From assembly GCF_014646815.1 (NCBI RefSeq), contig NZ_BMNZ01000015.1, positions 1 to 33,002 of the forward strand: 33,002 nt of DNA, in the 5' to 3' direction. Of this stretch, positions 16,833 through 24,340 are shown piece by piece. The notes beneath the pieces are model-generated. The model was not told the DNA's origin, searched no databases, and saw only the letters and a list, made by a program, of their open reading frames with translations. This DNA comes from Terrabacter tumescens (GTDB taxonomy: Bacteria; Actinomycetota; Actinomycetes; Actinomycetales; Dermatophilaceae). The position numbers and the translations under genes were made by a program. Positions within the stretch are counted from its first letter, which is position 1, and each line of letters opens with the position of its first letter.

Positions 16833-17252
16833 ATGACGAGTCAGGGCTGGACCGTCATCGTGGGTGTCGCCGGTCTGGTCGTCGGGTGGCTGGTCGGTGG
16901 ATACCAGCGCATCACCGAGAAGCTCATCGAGGAGCGGCGTGACGCACTGGCGAAGCTGCTCGAGGCGGCGGACGACGAGCACGCAAGCCCGGGCACCTCC
17001 GGCGGCGACCTGACGAAGGCCGTCGCTCGCGCGGAGCTCGTGTGCTCGCCGCAGATGGCCGGCTCCGGTCTCATCCGCACGCTGGCGGGGTCGGTTTCCC
17101 GCCCGTCCTTCGACGAGGTACGGCCCCGCTTCCTCACCGCCGCACGGGCCGACGGTTCGACGGTCTCGATCTTCGCGCGGGCGGCTTGGTGGTGGTGGCA
17201 CCGGCATTCCCTGGTGCCGCCTCGGCAGCCGGCATCGAACGAGCAGCCCTGA
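16833..17252 (+). CDS. Small membrane-anchored hypothetical protein
   Basis: A 139-residue protein. One N-terminal transmembrane helix (residues ~5-23, TVIVGVAGLVVGWLVGGYQ) precedes a charged helical region (ITEKLIEERRDALAKLLEAA) with coiled-coil character. The rest is soluble. A run of four Trp (AAWWWWHRH) near the C terminus is unusual and the last ~20 residues are low-complexity, so the C-terminal end may have drifted. No family recognised. ATG at 16833 follows GAGGGGAGC at good spacing. Divergent from phospholipase D, convergent with the FHA gene. Confidence 0.6.
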   Translation: MTSQGWTVIVGVAGLVVGWLVGGYQRITEKLIEERRDALAKLLEAADDEHASPGTSGGDLTKAVARAELVCSPQMAGSGLIRTLAGSVSRPSFDEVRPRFLTAARADGSTVSIFARAAWWWWHRHSLVPPRQPASNEQP

Positions 17253-17294
17253 CGAGGATCACGTCGTGCGCCGGTGGCGGGCGACGAGATCGAC

Positions 17295-18215
17295 CTAGCC
17301 CTTGACGTCGGCGCACTTGCCGCCACTCAGGGCCACGAGCGCTCCACCTGCCTCGCGCCGCACCGTGTTCCATGCCGTCGGGTCGCCGGGCAGGTCGGGG
17401 TAGTGCCGCCTGAAGTCGCTGTCGGGAAGCACGGCCAGCGACGCGGCATACTCCCGGTCAGCGGCGATGATCCGCTTGACCAGCCCGATCGCCTCCTCGT
17501 GCTTCGAGGCGATCTCGTCCGGTGGACGCAGATCGGTCAGTTCGTGCAGCAGGACCTCGTCGGTGGCAGGAGCCTGTGCCACCAGGTCGGTGAAGAGGCG
17601 CCGGTCGTAGCCGCTCGGGGTGATGGCTGCGTCGATCTTGACCTGACGCGCGGCGCCCGCCTGGCACACGGTGGCGACCTGGTCGCGATACTCCGCGAGC
17701 GGTGATGGCCGCGACTGCAGGTAGGTGAGCACGCCCACGACAGCCCCCACCACGGCGGTTCCACCCCCGACGATGGCGAACCACGGGACCTTCCGCCGAC
17801 CGCGATCCCGACCCGAGGCGTCGTCCGTCGCGCCAGCCGCCTCGGTCACCGCCGCGGAGGACGCCGACGGACGCGGGCCCTGCAACGCCGCGGCGGGAGC
17901 CAGGCGCAGCGGCACCCCGCCCACCATGACCGCGGCGCCCTCCGCCACCAGCACCGACGTGCCGATGACGGGGCGCCCCTCGACGCTCGTGCCGTTGGTC
18001 GAGCCGGTGTCCCGGACGAGGACCCCATGGCCGGTCACGCTGAAGGTCGCGTGCACGCGACTGACCGAGGAGTCGTCGATGACGACGTCGTTCTGGGGGT
18101 CCCGGCCCAGGGCGACGGACGCGCCCGGCCGGAGGGTGAACTGCTCCCCGCTGTCCTCGCGGAGGATGACCCACGAGGCGTCGATCGGGGCTGTTCGAGT
18201 GGTGTCGGCGGTCAT
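17295..18215 (-). CDS. FHA domain membrane protein
   Basis: A 306-residue protein. Residues ~12-100 are a complete forkhead-associated domain: VALGRDPQNDVVIDDSSVSR, HATFSV and GSTNGTSVEG contain the conserved GR, SR.H and NG residues that bind phosphothreonine peptides. A Ser/Ala linker and an Arg-rich patch (GRDRGRRK) precede one transmembrane helix at 143-166. The C-terminal ~140 residues lie outside the membrane, have two Cys (VATVCQAG, GGKCADVKG) and match no family I know. FHA proteins usually read Ser/Thr kinase signals, but no kinase gene is in this window. ATG at 18215 has AAGGAG 6 nt upstream. Confidence 0.88.
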   Translation of the reverse strand: MTADTTRTAPIDASWVILREDSGEQFTLRPGASVALGRDPQNDVVIDDSSVSRVHATFSVTGHGVLVRDTGSTNGTSVEGRPVIGTSVLVAEGAAVMVGGVPLRLAPAAALQGPRPSASSAAVTEAAGATDDASGRDRGRRKVPWFAIVGGGTAVVGAVVGVLTYLQSRPSPLAEYRDQVATVCQAGAARQVKIDAAITPSGYDRRLFTDLVAQAPATDEVLLHELTDLRPPDEIASKHEEAIGLVKRIIAADREYAASLAVLPDSDFRRHYPDLPGDPTAWNTVRREAGGALVALSGGKCADVKG

Positions 18216-18379
18216 GTCGCTCTCCTTCGAACGTGAGGGTGGTGTCCCATTCGGAGGGATGCGTGGAGATCGTGATACACGGCGAGGCACCGACGTCCGA
18301 CCAATCAGGTCGCAGCCCCTCCCCGCCCTTGGCGACGAGGAGGACCATCGCCTCTGGCGCGCACCCACCCCGGCCGGCC

Positions 18380-18385
18380 TAGCGT
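18380..18385 (+). promoter_or_regulatory. Likely -10 hexamer for the SRPBCC gene
   Basis: TAGCGT lies 26 nt before the ATG at 18412, leaving a short leader that carries the strong ribosome site. Confidence 0.45.
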
Positions 18386-18411
18386 CGAGAGTGGGAAGGA
18401 GGTGAATGCAG

Positions 18412-18855
18412 ATGGCAACGTTGACACGAAGCATCACGATCCACGCCCCCGTCTCGACGGTGTTCGACATCGCCCTGGACATCGGCAGGCTGTGGAACGC
18501 GGAGGACGTGGCCCTGGCCGCCGTGGACATCAAGCCCGGGGGCGTCGGCACCTCGGCACGGCTCTACTCGCACCTGCTCGGCTTCCACATCGAAGGCGGG
18601 CTGGAGTACACCGAGGTCGTGCCGCAGGAGCGGATCGTCGCTCAGGTGCACTTCTTCGCGGAGAAGCCGACGTGGACCTTCACGTTCTCCGAGGCCGACG
18701 GCGACACGACCGTGACGGCCGTGGGTGAGTGGGTCGTGAAGGTGGCCGTGGTGGCACGCCCGATCGAAGGGGTGATGGTGCGCGAGCACGAGTCGTTCCT
18801 CGAGGGCATCCTCGAGCACCTGAAGAGCCAGGCAGAGGCCCAGGTCGCAGCCTGA
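18412..18855 (+). CDS. SRPBCC (polyketide cyclase/CoxG-like) protein
   Basis: A 147-residue START-like fold protein: TRSITIHAPVSTVFDIALDI at the N terminus, then HIEGGLEYTEVVPQERIVAQ, WTFTFSEADGDTTVTAVGEW, and a long C-terminal helix (VREHESFLEGILEHLKSQ). Such proteins bind small hydrophobic ligands. No active residues can be assigned. AAGGAGGTGA at 18396-18405 is a near-perfect anti-16S match. It lies 9 nt before the ATG at 18412 but only 3 nt before the in-frame ATG at 18406, so 18412 is preferred. Translation should be strong. Upstream of the hemerythrin gene on the same strand, but separated from it by a putative Fnr-type box. Confidence 0.82.
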   Translation: MATLTRSITIHAPVSTVFDIALDIGRLWNAEDVALAAVDIKPGGVGTSARLYSHLLGFHIEGGLEYTEVVPQERIVAQVHFFAEKPTWTFTFSEADGDTTVTAVGEWVVKVAVVARPIEGVMVREHESFLEGILEHLKSQAEAQVAA

Positions 18856-18866
18856 CCGCGCCCGTT

Positions 18867-18884
18867 CCTTGACGCAGGTCAAGG
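18867..18884 (+). promoter_or_regulatory. Fnr-type operator before the hemerythrin gene
   Basis: CCTTGAC-GCAG-GTCAAGG is a perfect 7-bp inverted repeat with a 4-nt spacer and matches the Crp/Fnr layout TTGAN-N4-NTCAA. Its centre is 41.5 bp before a start point near 18917 implied by the -10-like TGGAAT at 18905-18910, the class II activator geometry. A Crp/Fnr gene lies just beyond the hemerythrin gene. Confidence 0.65.
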
Positions 18885-18965
18885 CGCCCACCGTCCGGTC
18901 GGCGTGGAATGAGGCCAACGGCAGGGAGAAGGAATCTCCCCGGCCACAGCAGAGGAGAGAACGCC

Positions 18966-19526
18966 ATGACCGTCCACAGCGCACCAGCCGTCGACCCCCC
19001 GCAGCACCTGCACGACACAGACGCACACCACGGATCGGACGCCGAGATCGCCCAGCAGGTCCGTGAGCACCACGCCGCGATGGTGGCCGACCTCGACCGT
19101 CTCACCACGGCGCTGCGCGACGCCCCGGCCTCCGACCAGGCCGCCGCCCGCGCGAGCCTCGGGGAGTGGTTAGAGGCCGTCCTCGTGCCGCACGCCGACG
19201 AGGAGGAGGTGACCACCTACCGCGCAGCGAGCACGCTCGCCGGGGGCCGGCTCCTCATCGAGGCGATGGTGCGCGAGCACGAGCTCATCAAGCGGCTGGT
19301 CGCCCTCTTCCGCTCGAGCGAGGGCGCGGCTGCAGCCGCCTACGGTCGCGCGGTCTTCGAGGCGTTCGACAGCCACCAGGGCAAGGAGAACGACCTGATC
19401 CTGCCGCTGCTGCTCGCTGCCCCACAGGTCTCACTCACCACCGTCATGGGTGCACACGCCCACCAGGTCGGCGAGCAGGCCGACCACCACCACGAGCACC
19501 ACCACCACGAGCACCACCACCACTGA
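18966..19526 (+). CDS. Hemerythrin domain protein with His-rich C-terminal tail
   Basis: A 186-residue cytoplasmic four-helix-bundle protein of the hemerythrin/HHE family, which binds O2, NO or iron at a di-iron site. Likely ligands in order: H35/H36 (REHHAAM), H76 and E80 (PHADEE), H105 (REHELIKR), H137 and E141 (SHQGKEND). The last 13 residues contain eleven His and two Glu, resembling metal-storage tails; another small His cluster is near the N terminus (H14, H16, H21, H22). ATG at 18966 follows GAGGAGAG. The Fnr-type box at 18867-18884 and the convergent Crp/Fnr gene suggest control by redox state, oxygen or nitric oxide. Confidence 0.9.
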   Translation: MTVHSAPAVDPPQHLHDTDAHHGSDAEIAQQVREHHAAMVADLDRLTTALRDAPASDQAAARASLGEWLEAVLVPHADEEEVTTYRAASTLAGGRLLIEAMVREHELIKRLVALFRSSEGAAAAAYGRAVFEAFDSHQGKENDLILPLLLAAPQVSLTTVMGAHAHQVGEQADHHHEHHHHEHHHH

Positions 19527-19554
19527 GCCCGAGCCTGCAGCGCCGGCGATCGTC

Positions 19555-20253
19555 TCAGGCCCGGGCCGCAGCCCGCAGCCGCTGGAGGTCACGGACCTCG
19601 ACCAGGCCACGCGGTCCGAGCCGCACCACCCCGGAGTCCTGCAGGTCCGCGAGCCGGCGACTCAGCGTCTCCGGCGTCGTCGCGAGGTAGGAGGCGAGGT
19701 CCTTCTTCGTCGAGGGCAGGCGGAACGTGGTCGCTCCGGCCTCGTCGGCCAGCTCGAGCAGCTGGCTGGCCAGCCGAGCGCCCACGGACGCGCCGGTCAC
19801 GGTGGAGAGCTGCTGCTCGGCTGCCTCGAGGCGCGCCGACATCGCCGACAGCATCCGCGTCGCCACCTCCGGACGTTCGCGCAACAACCGGGAGATCTCG
19901 CTGCCCCCGACCACGCAGACCTCGGCCGCCTCGAGGGCCACCGCCCAGGAGTCGACCGGCCGCCCGGTCAACAGGGTGGTCTCGCCGAGGAAGTCGCCGG
20001 GGCGCAGGATGCGCAGCAGCTGCTCGACCCCGGCCTCGTTGGCGCGATAGACCTTCACCCTGCCGCCGTGCACGATCCGCAGCCCCGACTCCTCGCCGGG
20101 CCGGTGCACCTGCTCACCCCGGGCGTAGCGATGGGTCACCGCGACCTCGGCGATCCGGTGCCGGTCATCGACGGACAGGCCGGCGAAGAGCGGCACCCGG
20201 CTCACGCAGGCGAACCGATGGTCTGCGCCCGTGCTCGCGGAGCGACTCCTCAC
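19555..20253 (-). CDS. Crp/Fnr family transcriptional regulator
   Basis: A 232-residue regulator. Residues ~20-130 form the cyclic-nucleotide-binding-like beta barrel (VPLFAGLSVDDRHRIAEVA, LRILRPGDFLGETTLLTG), ~131-155 the dimer helix, and 155-225 the Crp-type winged helix. The recognition helix ATTPETLSRRLADL has E195-x-x-S198-R199, the E-x-x-S-R pattern of FNR that reads TTGA half-sites, not the R-E-x-x-x-R of CRP. Only C16 and C113 are present, too few for an FNR-type [4Fe-4S] cluster, so the signal is unknown (heme, NO or a small ligand are options). The GTG at 20253 is chosen because GAGGAGG lies 5-6 nt upstream; the frame stays open to 20289. Confidence 0.9.
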   Translation of the reverse strand: MRSRSASTGADHRFACVSRVPLFAGLSVDDRHRIAEVAVTHRYARGEQVHRPGEESGLRIVHGGRVKVYRANEAGVEQLLRILRPGDFLGETTLLTGRPVDSWAVALEAAEVCVVGGSEISRLLRERPEVATRMLSAMSARLEAAEQQLSTVTGASVGARLASQLLELADEAGATTFRLPSTKKDLASYLATTPETLSRRLADLQDSGVVRLGPRGLVEVRDLQRLRAAARA

Positions 20254-20352
20254 CCGTACCTCCTCAGGACGGACGATACGGCGTCGCACCGCCTGCGTCT
20301 GCAGCGGCGCCGGGGGGCGCAGCTACGGACGGGATGCGGCCACACGGCATAC

Positions 20353-20390
20353 AAAAAAAACCATCCCCCGACCAGACGGTCGGGGGATGG
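20353..20390 (-). terminator. Strong intrinsic terminator after the cold-shock gene
   Basis: A perfect 13-bp stem (20361-20373 with 20378-20390), loop of 4 nt, followed on the minus strand by eight U. The best classical intrinsic terminator of the window. Confidence 0.92.
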
Positions 20391-20422
20391 TCAGGGACGG
20401 AGTCCCCAAAGACTGTCGTGGG

Positions 20423-20626
20423 TCAGATGCCCTTGACCTTCTCCGCCTGCGGGCCCTTGGGACCCTGCGTGACGTCGAACTCGACCTTCTGGCCCTCCTG
20501 GAGCTCGCGGTAGCCGCCGCTCTCGATGGCCGAGTAGTGAACGAAGACATCGGCGCCGCCGCCGTCCTGCTCAATGAAGCCGAAGCCCTTTTCGCTGTTG
20601 AACCACTTCACGGTGCCTGTTGCCAC
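20423..20626 (-). CDS. cspA: Cold-shock protein (CspA family)
   Basis: A 67-residue OB-fold RNA chaperone that binds single-stranded RNA and DNA. RNP1 is KGFGFIE and RNP2 is VFVHYSAI, both intact, and the first strand ([12 protein letters not shown]) is canonical. Length and sequence are typical of actinobacterial CspA, where members are often abundant at all temperatures. GTG start at 20626, with AGAGG upstream. Monocistronic, closed by the U-rich terminator at 20353-20390. The 5' region 20627-20786 could hold a structured leader but I see no specific element. Confidence 0.95.
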   Translation of the reverse strand: MATGTVKWFNSEKGFGFIEQDGGGADVFVHYSAIESGGYRELQEGQKVEFDVTQGPKGPQAEKVKGI

Positions 20627-20786
20627 TGGTGTTGCCTCTTCTGCTTCAGTGAAGCCTTCCGTGTGAAGGCCTCAGGTTGCCGACGACCACGACGAACGCG
20701 TGGTCTTGCCGGCAGCTGGGAACGACGGTAGCAGCCAGCGCCATCCCGCGCCCCTTCTCTCCAGCGACGTCTTCCGCGCGGCCTCT

Positions 20787-21686
20787 CTACGACGCCGCTC
20801 CGAGCTGCATCGCGAAGTCGCGGATCAGCAGGTTGACCTTGACCGGGTCGCGGGCCAGCGGGATGTGCCCCGAGCCCTCGAGAGCGACGAACCGCCCTCC
20901 GGTCAGCTCCGCGAGCCGGCGCCCGCGCGAGGGCGGGCTGACCAGGTCGTGCGTGCCGTGGATGGCGAGCACGGGGCTCGTGACGGCGGCGCACCACTCC
21001 TCGATGGCGCGCCTATCCGGGCGCGTGCCACCCGCCTCGGCGGCGAGCACCTCCGGAGTCGTGTCGAGCCCCCACCCCACGCAGTCCTCGATCTGCTTGG
21101 TCGAGTGCGGCTCGGGGAAGCACATGCCGAAGAAGAACCAGAGGAAGTCCTCGTGGTGCCCCGCCCAGTACGCCGGGTCGAACTTCGCCCAGTGCTCGAT
21201 CGGGTCCCGCTGCACGAACGGCACGCGCGACGGCGGCAGTCCCGCTGACGAGCCGGCCGCGACCCGCGCCGGATGACCGTCGCAGATGTCGAGCGACGGG
21301 CAGATGTGGACGGCGCCCAGCACGCGGTCGCCCGCCTCGGCGGCGAGCTGCAGCGCCCACGCGCACGCCTGGGAGAGCCCGACGACGACCGCACGGTCGG
21401 TGCCCGTCGCGTCGAGCACCGCGAGCGCGTGGCGCACCTGGACGTCGTGGTCGTATGCCGTGTGGTCGAGCGGGCGGTCGGAGCGGCCGTTGCCGGGCCC
21501 GTCGAAGCAGACGACCCGGAAGTGCCGGGACAGGTAGGGGACCTGCGCCTTCCAGAGCCGCCGGTGCACGATCGTCCAGGTCGGCAGGAGCAAGATCGTC
21601 GGCGCTGCGTCGCCGGAGACCTCGTAGTCGATGGTCACGCCCTCGCTGCGGACCGACCCCACCGTGTCGGCGCGCAGGACCCTCAC
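20787..21686 (-). CDS. Alpha/beta hydrolase
   Basis: A 299-residue hydrolase with an intact triad: S105 in GLSQAC (nucleophile elbow), D247 in HGTHDLVSPP and H274 in GSGHIPLARDP. The N-terminal part (LLLPTWTIVHRRLWKAQVPY, VVCFDGPGNGRSDRP) resembles actinobacterial hydrolases of this type; substrate is unknown. A long lid region (residues ~135-230, with FLWFFFGMCFPEPHS) suggests a sizeable hydrophobic substrate. The GTG start overlaps the stop of the NTF2-like gene (GTGA), which I take as the true start over the open extension to 21743. Last gene of the operon with a glycosyltransferase. Confidence 0.88.
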   Translation of the reverse strand: MRVLRADTVGSVRSEGVTIDYEVSGDAAPTILLLPTWTIVHRRLWKAQVPYLSRHFRVVCFDGPGNGRSDRPLDHTAYDHDVQVRHALAVLDATGTDRAVVVGLSQACAWALQLAAEAGDRVLGAVHICPSLDICDGHPARVAAGSSAGLPPSRVPFVQRDPIEHWAKFDPAYWAGHHEDFLWFFFGMCFPEPHSTKQIEDCVGWGLDTTPEVLAAEAGGTRPDRRAIEEWCAAVTSPVLAIHGTHDLVSPPSRGRRLAELTGGRFVALEGSGHIPLARDPVKVNLLIRDFAMQLGAAS

Positions 21687-22060
21687 TTCCCCACCTCGTC
21701 GTCCGGGTCCGTCAGCTGCCAGAAAGCGTTGACGACCTGCCATCCGTCCGGCGTCCGGAGCAGGTGGAGGTACTCCCGGTACTGCGCCGACCGCACGACG
21801 GCGGAGGCGATGTCCCGGTGGACGTCCACGACGGTGATCTCGATCGGGTCGTCCGTCCGGTCCTCGAGCCCGGCCCCTGCACGGACGAGCTCGAGCATCC
21901 TCTCCTTCGTCGTGGCTCCCGTGTCGCGGCCGCCGACCTGGTCGACCGAACGCTTGACCAGCCGGGGGTGCAGGGCCGAGTCGACGCGTGCGAGGTCCGC
22001 GTCGTACCAGCCCTCGAAGTAGTCCAGTGCGGTCGCGCGGACCTCATCGGCGTCGTTCAC
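21683..22060 (-). CDS. NTF2-like protein (lumazine-binding-like)
   Basis: A 125-residue NTF2-fold protein: helix VRATALDYFEGWYDADLARV, then HPRLVKRS, MLELVRAG, and strands 'DPIEITVVDVHRDIASAVVR' and REYLHLLRTPDGWQVVNAFW. This resembles the putative lumazine-binding subgroup (YYEGWYxGDxxRMxxALHPxLAKR). Function unknown; a ligand-binding or structural partner is possible. It sits between the glycosyltransferase and hydrolase genes with a 4-nt GTGA overlap on both sides, which fixes both its start (GTG, 22060) and stop and implies fixed stoichiometry of the three proteins. Confidence 0.82.
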   Translation of the reverse strand: MNDADEVRATALDYFEGWYDADLARVDSALHPRLVKRSVDQVGGRDTGATTKERMLELVRAGAGLEDRTDDPIEITVVDVHRDIASAVVRSAQYREYLHLLRTPDGWQVVNAFWQLTDPDDEVGK

Positions 22061-23295
22061 AGCAGCTCCTGCAGCATCGCGGCGGCGCGCTCGGCGCCGC
22101 CTGACTCGACCGGGAGCGAGGCCACCTCGCTGCCGACCTGCTTGACGATCGCCTCGGCCAGCCACTCCGGGTCGCGGGCGTCGTCGTAGTCCACGCGCCG
22201 CCCGGCCCGGTAGTTCTGGAGCCGGTGGTGGACGTGCACGCTCTGCTCGAAGTGGTGACGCAGCGGCACGTAGAGGAACGGCACCCGGGCCGCCGCGAGC
22301 TCCATCGTCGTCGTCAGACCGCCCTGGACCACGGCCACGTCGGCGGCCGCCATCCGCAGGTAGAGGTCGGCGACGTAGCCGCGCAGTTCGACGCCGTCGA
22401 CCGACGGTAGCGACGTGGGGTCGATCCGCGGGCCGGTGACCACGAGGAACCTCAGCTCCGGCAGGCGCGCCCGAGCCGGAGGCACAGCGTCGAGCACGCG
22501 CCGCAGCAGCGGCTCGCCGACCCCGGACCCACCGACCGCGACGATGCACAGCACGACATCCGTCCCGTAGCCCAGCTCGCGCCGCGACCGTGCCACCTCC
22601 TCGGCGGACGGCGGCTCGAATCCCGTGACGTAGCCGGCGAACTCGTAGTGGGCGACCGTCCACTCGCGGATGTTCGGCAGTCCCGGTCCGAACGACTCGT
22701 CGACGATGTCCGCGGGGTTGCCCACGAAGACCTGACGGTCGCGGATGCGCCGGTGACGCGCCCGCTGCTCGAGCATCTCGGCGTTGTAGTCCGCCGTCAG
22801 GAGGGCCTCGCGGTCACCGAGGTCGGGCATCGGCAGCCAGCCGACGAAGTCGGTGAGCCACGCGAAGGAGAAGCGCTTCAGCTCGGGGTTCTCGTGCAGG
22901 AAGTAGTCCACCTCCCACGCCTCGTCACCGATGACGAGGTCGTAGGGCGTCTGCTCGACGACGTCGTGGAAGACCATGAAGTTGTTGACGGCGATCTCGT
23001 CCATGTCGCGGATCGCCTGGAAGACCCGGAGGTCGTGCTCCCCGGACTCGGACTCGATGTGGGCCGACTCGCTGGCGAGCCACGCGGAGGCCGGGTGCAC
23101 GCGCTCGCCGGCGTCGCCCAGCACCCTGGTCACGGGGTGCTGGGCGAGCCAGTCGATGCGCAGGTCCGGGTGCAGGTGCCTGAGCCGCTGCGCGATGGCC
23201 AGGTCCCGCCGGGCGTGGCCGAGGCCGATGGGCGAGGACAGGAAGAGCACCTGCCGCGGGCGGCGGCGCGCCCTGGTCCAGGTCGTGCTCACCAT
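22057..23295 (-). CDS. Glycosyltransferase (MurG/UGT-like, GT-B fold)
   Basis: A 412-residue GT-B transferase. The N-terminal acceptor half begins with VLFLSSPIGLGHARRDLAIA, whose GLGHARR loop parallels the G-x-G-H motif of MurG and UGT enzymes. The C-terminal donor half shows VVLCIVAVGGSGVGEPLL, LRFLVVTGP, and VAVVQGGLTTTMELAAARVP, matching the donor-site GG..T..E.. motif. It likely adds a sugar from a nucleotide donor to a small acceptor or lipid. Start ATG at 23295 (MVSTTW); a GTG directly after is an alternative, and the long upstream extension to 23472 is not family-like. First gene of a three-gene operon with NTF2-like and hydrolase genes, coupled by GTGA overlaps. Confidence 0.87.
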   Translation of the reverse strand: MVSTTWTRARRRPRQVLFLSSPIGLGHARRDLAIAQRLRHLHPDLRIDWLAQHPVTRVLGDAGERVHPASAWLASESAHIESESGEHDLRVFQAIRDMDEIAVNNFMVFHDVVEQTPYDLVIGDEAWEVDYFLHENPELKRFSFAWLTDFVGWLPMPDLGDREALLTADYNAEMLEQRARHRRIRDRQVFVGNPADIVDESFGPGLPNIREWTVAHYEFAGYVTGFEPPSAEEVARSRRELGYGTDVVLCIVAVGGSGVGEPLLRRVLDAVPPARARLPELRFLVVTGPRIDPTSLPSVDGVELRGYVADLYLRMAAADVAVVQGGLTTTMELAAARVPFLYVPLRHHFEQSVHVHHRLQNYRAGRRVDYDDARDPEWLAEAIVKQVGSEVASLPVESGGAERAAAMLQELL

Positions 23296-23366
23296 CGCAG
23301 TGTCCCGCCCGACGGGTCCGTCATCGCGCGAACGCCCCAGCCCGCTCCAGACCGTGCCTGACGGTG

Positions 23367-23597
23367 TCAGACCGTGGCTGGCTCGCCGGCGGCGAGCGCC
23401 CGGACGTCCTCGGTCGTCAGCGCGTTGCCGGCGATGCCCCAGTCGCCGCTGGCCACTTCGCGCACGACGCACCAGGTGACGGGCCGCATGTTCTCCCCCT
23501 CGACCTCGACCATGGCGTCGGTGAGCCGGGTGATGATCTCGCGCTTCTGCTCAGGGGTGAACACGTCCTTGATGACGTTGACCTCGATGAGCGGCAT
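23367..23597 (-). CDS. 4-oxalocrotonate tautomerase family protein
   Basis: A 76-residue small tautomerase. The catalytic Pro follows Met (MPLIEVNVIKDVFTPEQKRE), as needed for the amino-terminal proline base after Met removal. The remaining pattern (ITRLTDAMVEVEGENMRPVTWCVV) is that of the family. Members isomerise keto-enol pairs in aromatic degradation or related detoxification; substrate unknown. ATG at 23597 follows GGAGG. Divergent from the TetR gene at 23700, with that regulator's two apparent operators in the gap, so probably induced by the TetR ligand. Confidence 0.9.
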   Translation of the reverse strand: MPLIEVNVIKDVFTPEQKREIITRLTDAMVEVEGENMRPVTWCVVREVASGDWGIAGNALTTEDVRALAAGEPATV

Positions 23598-23621
23598 GGC
23601 GTCCTCCGTTCGAATACTTTC

Positions 23622-23641
23622 ATTCGGTCGATCGACCGAAT
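23622..23641. promoter_or_regulatory. TetR operator, copy 1
   Basis: ATTCGGTCGATCGACCGAAT is a perfect 20-bp palindrome between the divergent tautomerase and TetR genes. A diverged second copy begins 35 bp further on. Confidence 0.8.
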
Positions 23642-23656
23642 ATCGTCCAAGGTAGC

Positions 23657-23676
23657 ATTCGGTCGACCGACCGACA
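23657..23676. promoter_or_regulatory. TetR operator, copy 2
   Basis: Matches copy 1 at 17 of 20 positions, keeping the ATTCGGTCGA half exactly. The 35-bp offset is somewhat over three helical turns. Confidence 0.65.
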
Positions 23677-23699
23677 AGAGATTTCGGAGTGGAGAGCAG

Positions 23700-24275
23700 A
23701 TGGCAGCAGAGACCCGCGAACGACTCCTCGAGGCGGCCCGCGAGTGCCTCCTGAGCGACGGGCACGCGAACCTCTCGACGCGACGCGTCGCGGACCGCGC
23801 GGGCGCGCCGCTGAGCCAGATCCACTACCACTTCGGCGGCCGGCAGGGCCTGCTCCTCGCCCTGCTCGCCCAGCAGAACGAGCAGCTGCTGCAGCGCCAG
23901 GAGACGATGTACGGGGCCGAGGAGCCGCTGTGGCGGCGCTACGAGCAGGCCTGCGCCTTCCTCAGGGACGACCTCGCGTCCGGCTACGTGCGCATGCTGC
24001 AGGAGATGATCGCCGCCGGCTGGACCGACACGGCGATCGGCACCGAGGTGAGTGGCCTGCTCCGCGGGTGGTTTGACCTGCTCGAGCGGGTCGTGCGCGA
24101 GGCGGCGGACGAGCTCGGGGACCTCGGCCCCTTCTCCCCGCGCAGCATCGCGGCGCTCGTCGGCCTCGCCTTCATGGGCGGGGAGTCGATGCTCCTGCTC
24201 GGGGACTCCTGGGAGGCCGACGTCTTCGATGCCCTCGAGCTCGTGGGCGCAGCGCTGAAGGCGCACGGCGCCTGA
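23700..24275 (+). CDS. TetR family transcriptional regulator
   Basis: A 191-residue repressor-type protein. N-terminal HTH: TRERLLEAARECLLSDG, then LSTRRVADRAGAPLSQIHYH and GGRQGLLLALL. The C-terminal domain is helical (ACAFLRDDLASGYVRMLQEM, then 'LLERVVREAADELG'), resembling TetR_C proteins that sense small organic ligands. ATG at 23700 with GGAG 10 nt upstream; the frame is open further left, but that would cover the operators. It lies 102 bp from the divergent tautomerase and should repress both genes through the repeated 20-bp palindrome. Confidence 0.88.
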   Translation: MAAETRERLLEAARECLLSDGHANLSTRRVADRAGAPLSQIHYHFGGRQGLLLALLAQQNEQLLQRQETMYGAEEPLWRRYEQACAFLRDDLASGYVRMLQEMIAAGWTDTAIGTEVSGLLRGWFDLLERVVREAADELGDLGPFSPRSIAALVGLAFMGGESMLLLGDSWEADVFDALELVGAALKAHGA

Positions 24276-24340
24276 GCCACCGGCTGCACCAACACAGGCA
24301 CACCGGGTTCGGGCCGCGACTCAGTCCAGTGAGTCAGTGA

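Noticed and set aside
16833-17252. Frameshift in the small membrane protein at the four-Trp run
   Set aside because: The frame is uninterrupted and no homologous alternative tail is visible in other frames.
19488-19523. His-rich tail as a cloning tag artefact
   Set aside because: The run is interrupted by Glu, is encoded in native codon use, and is followed by native intergenic sequence and the convergent regulator gene.
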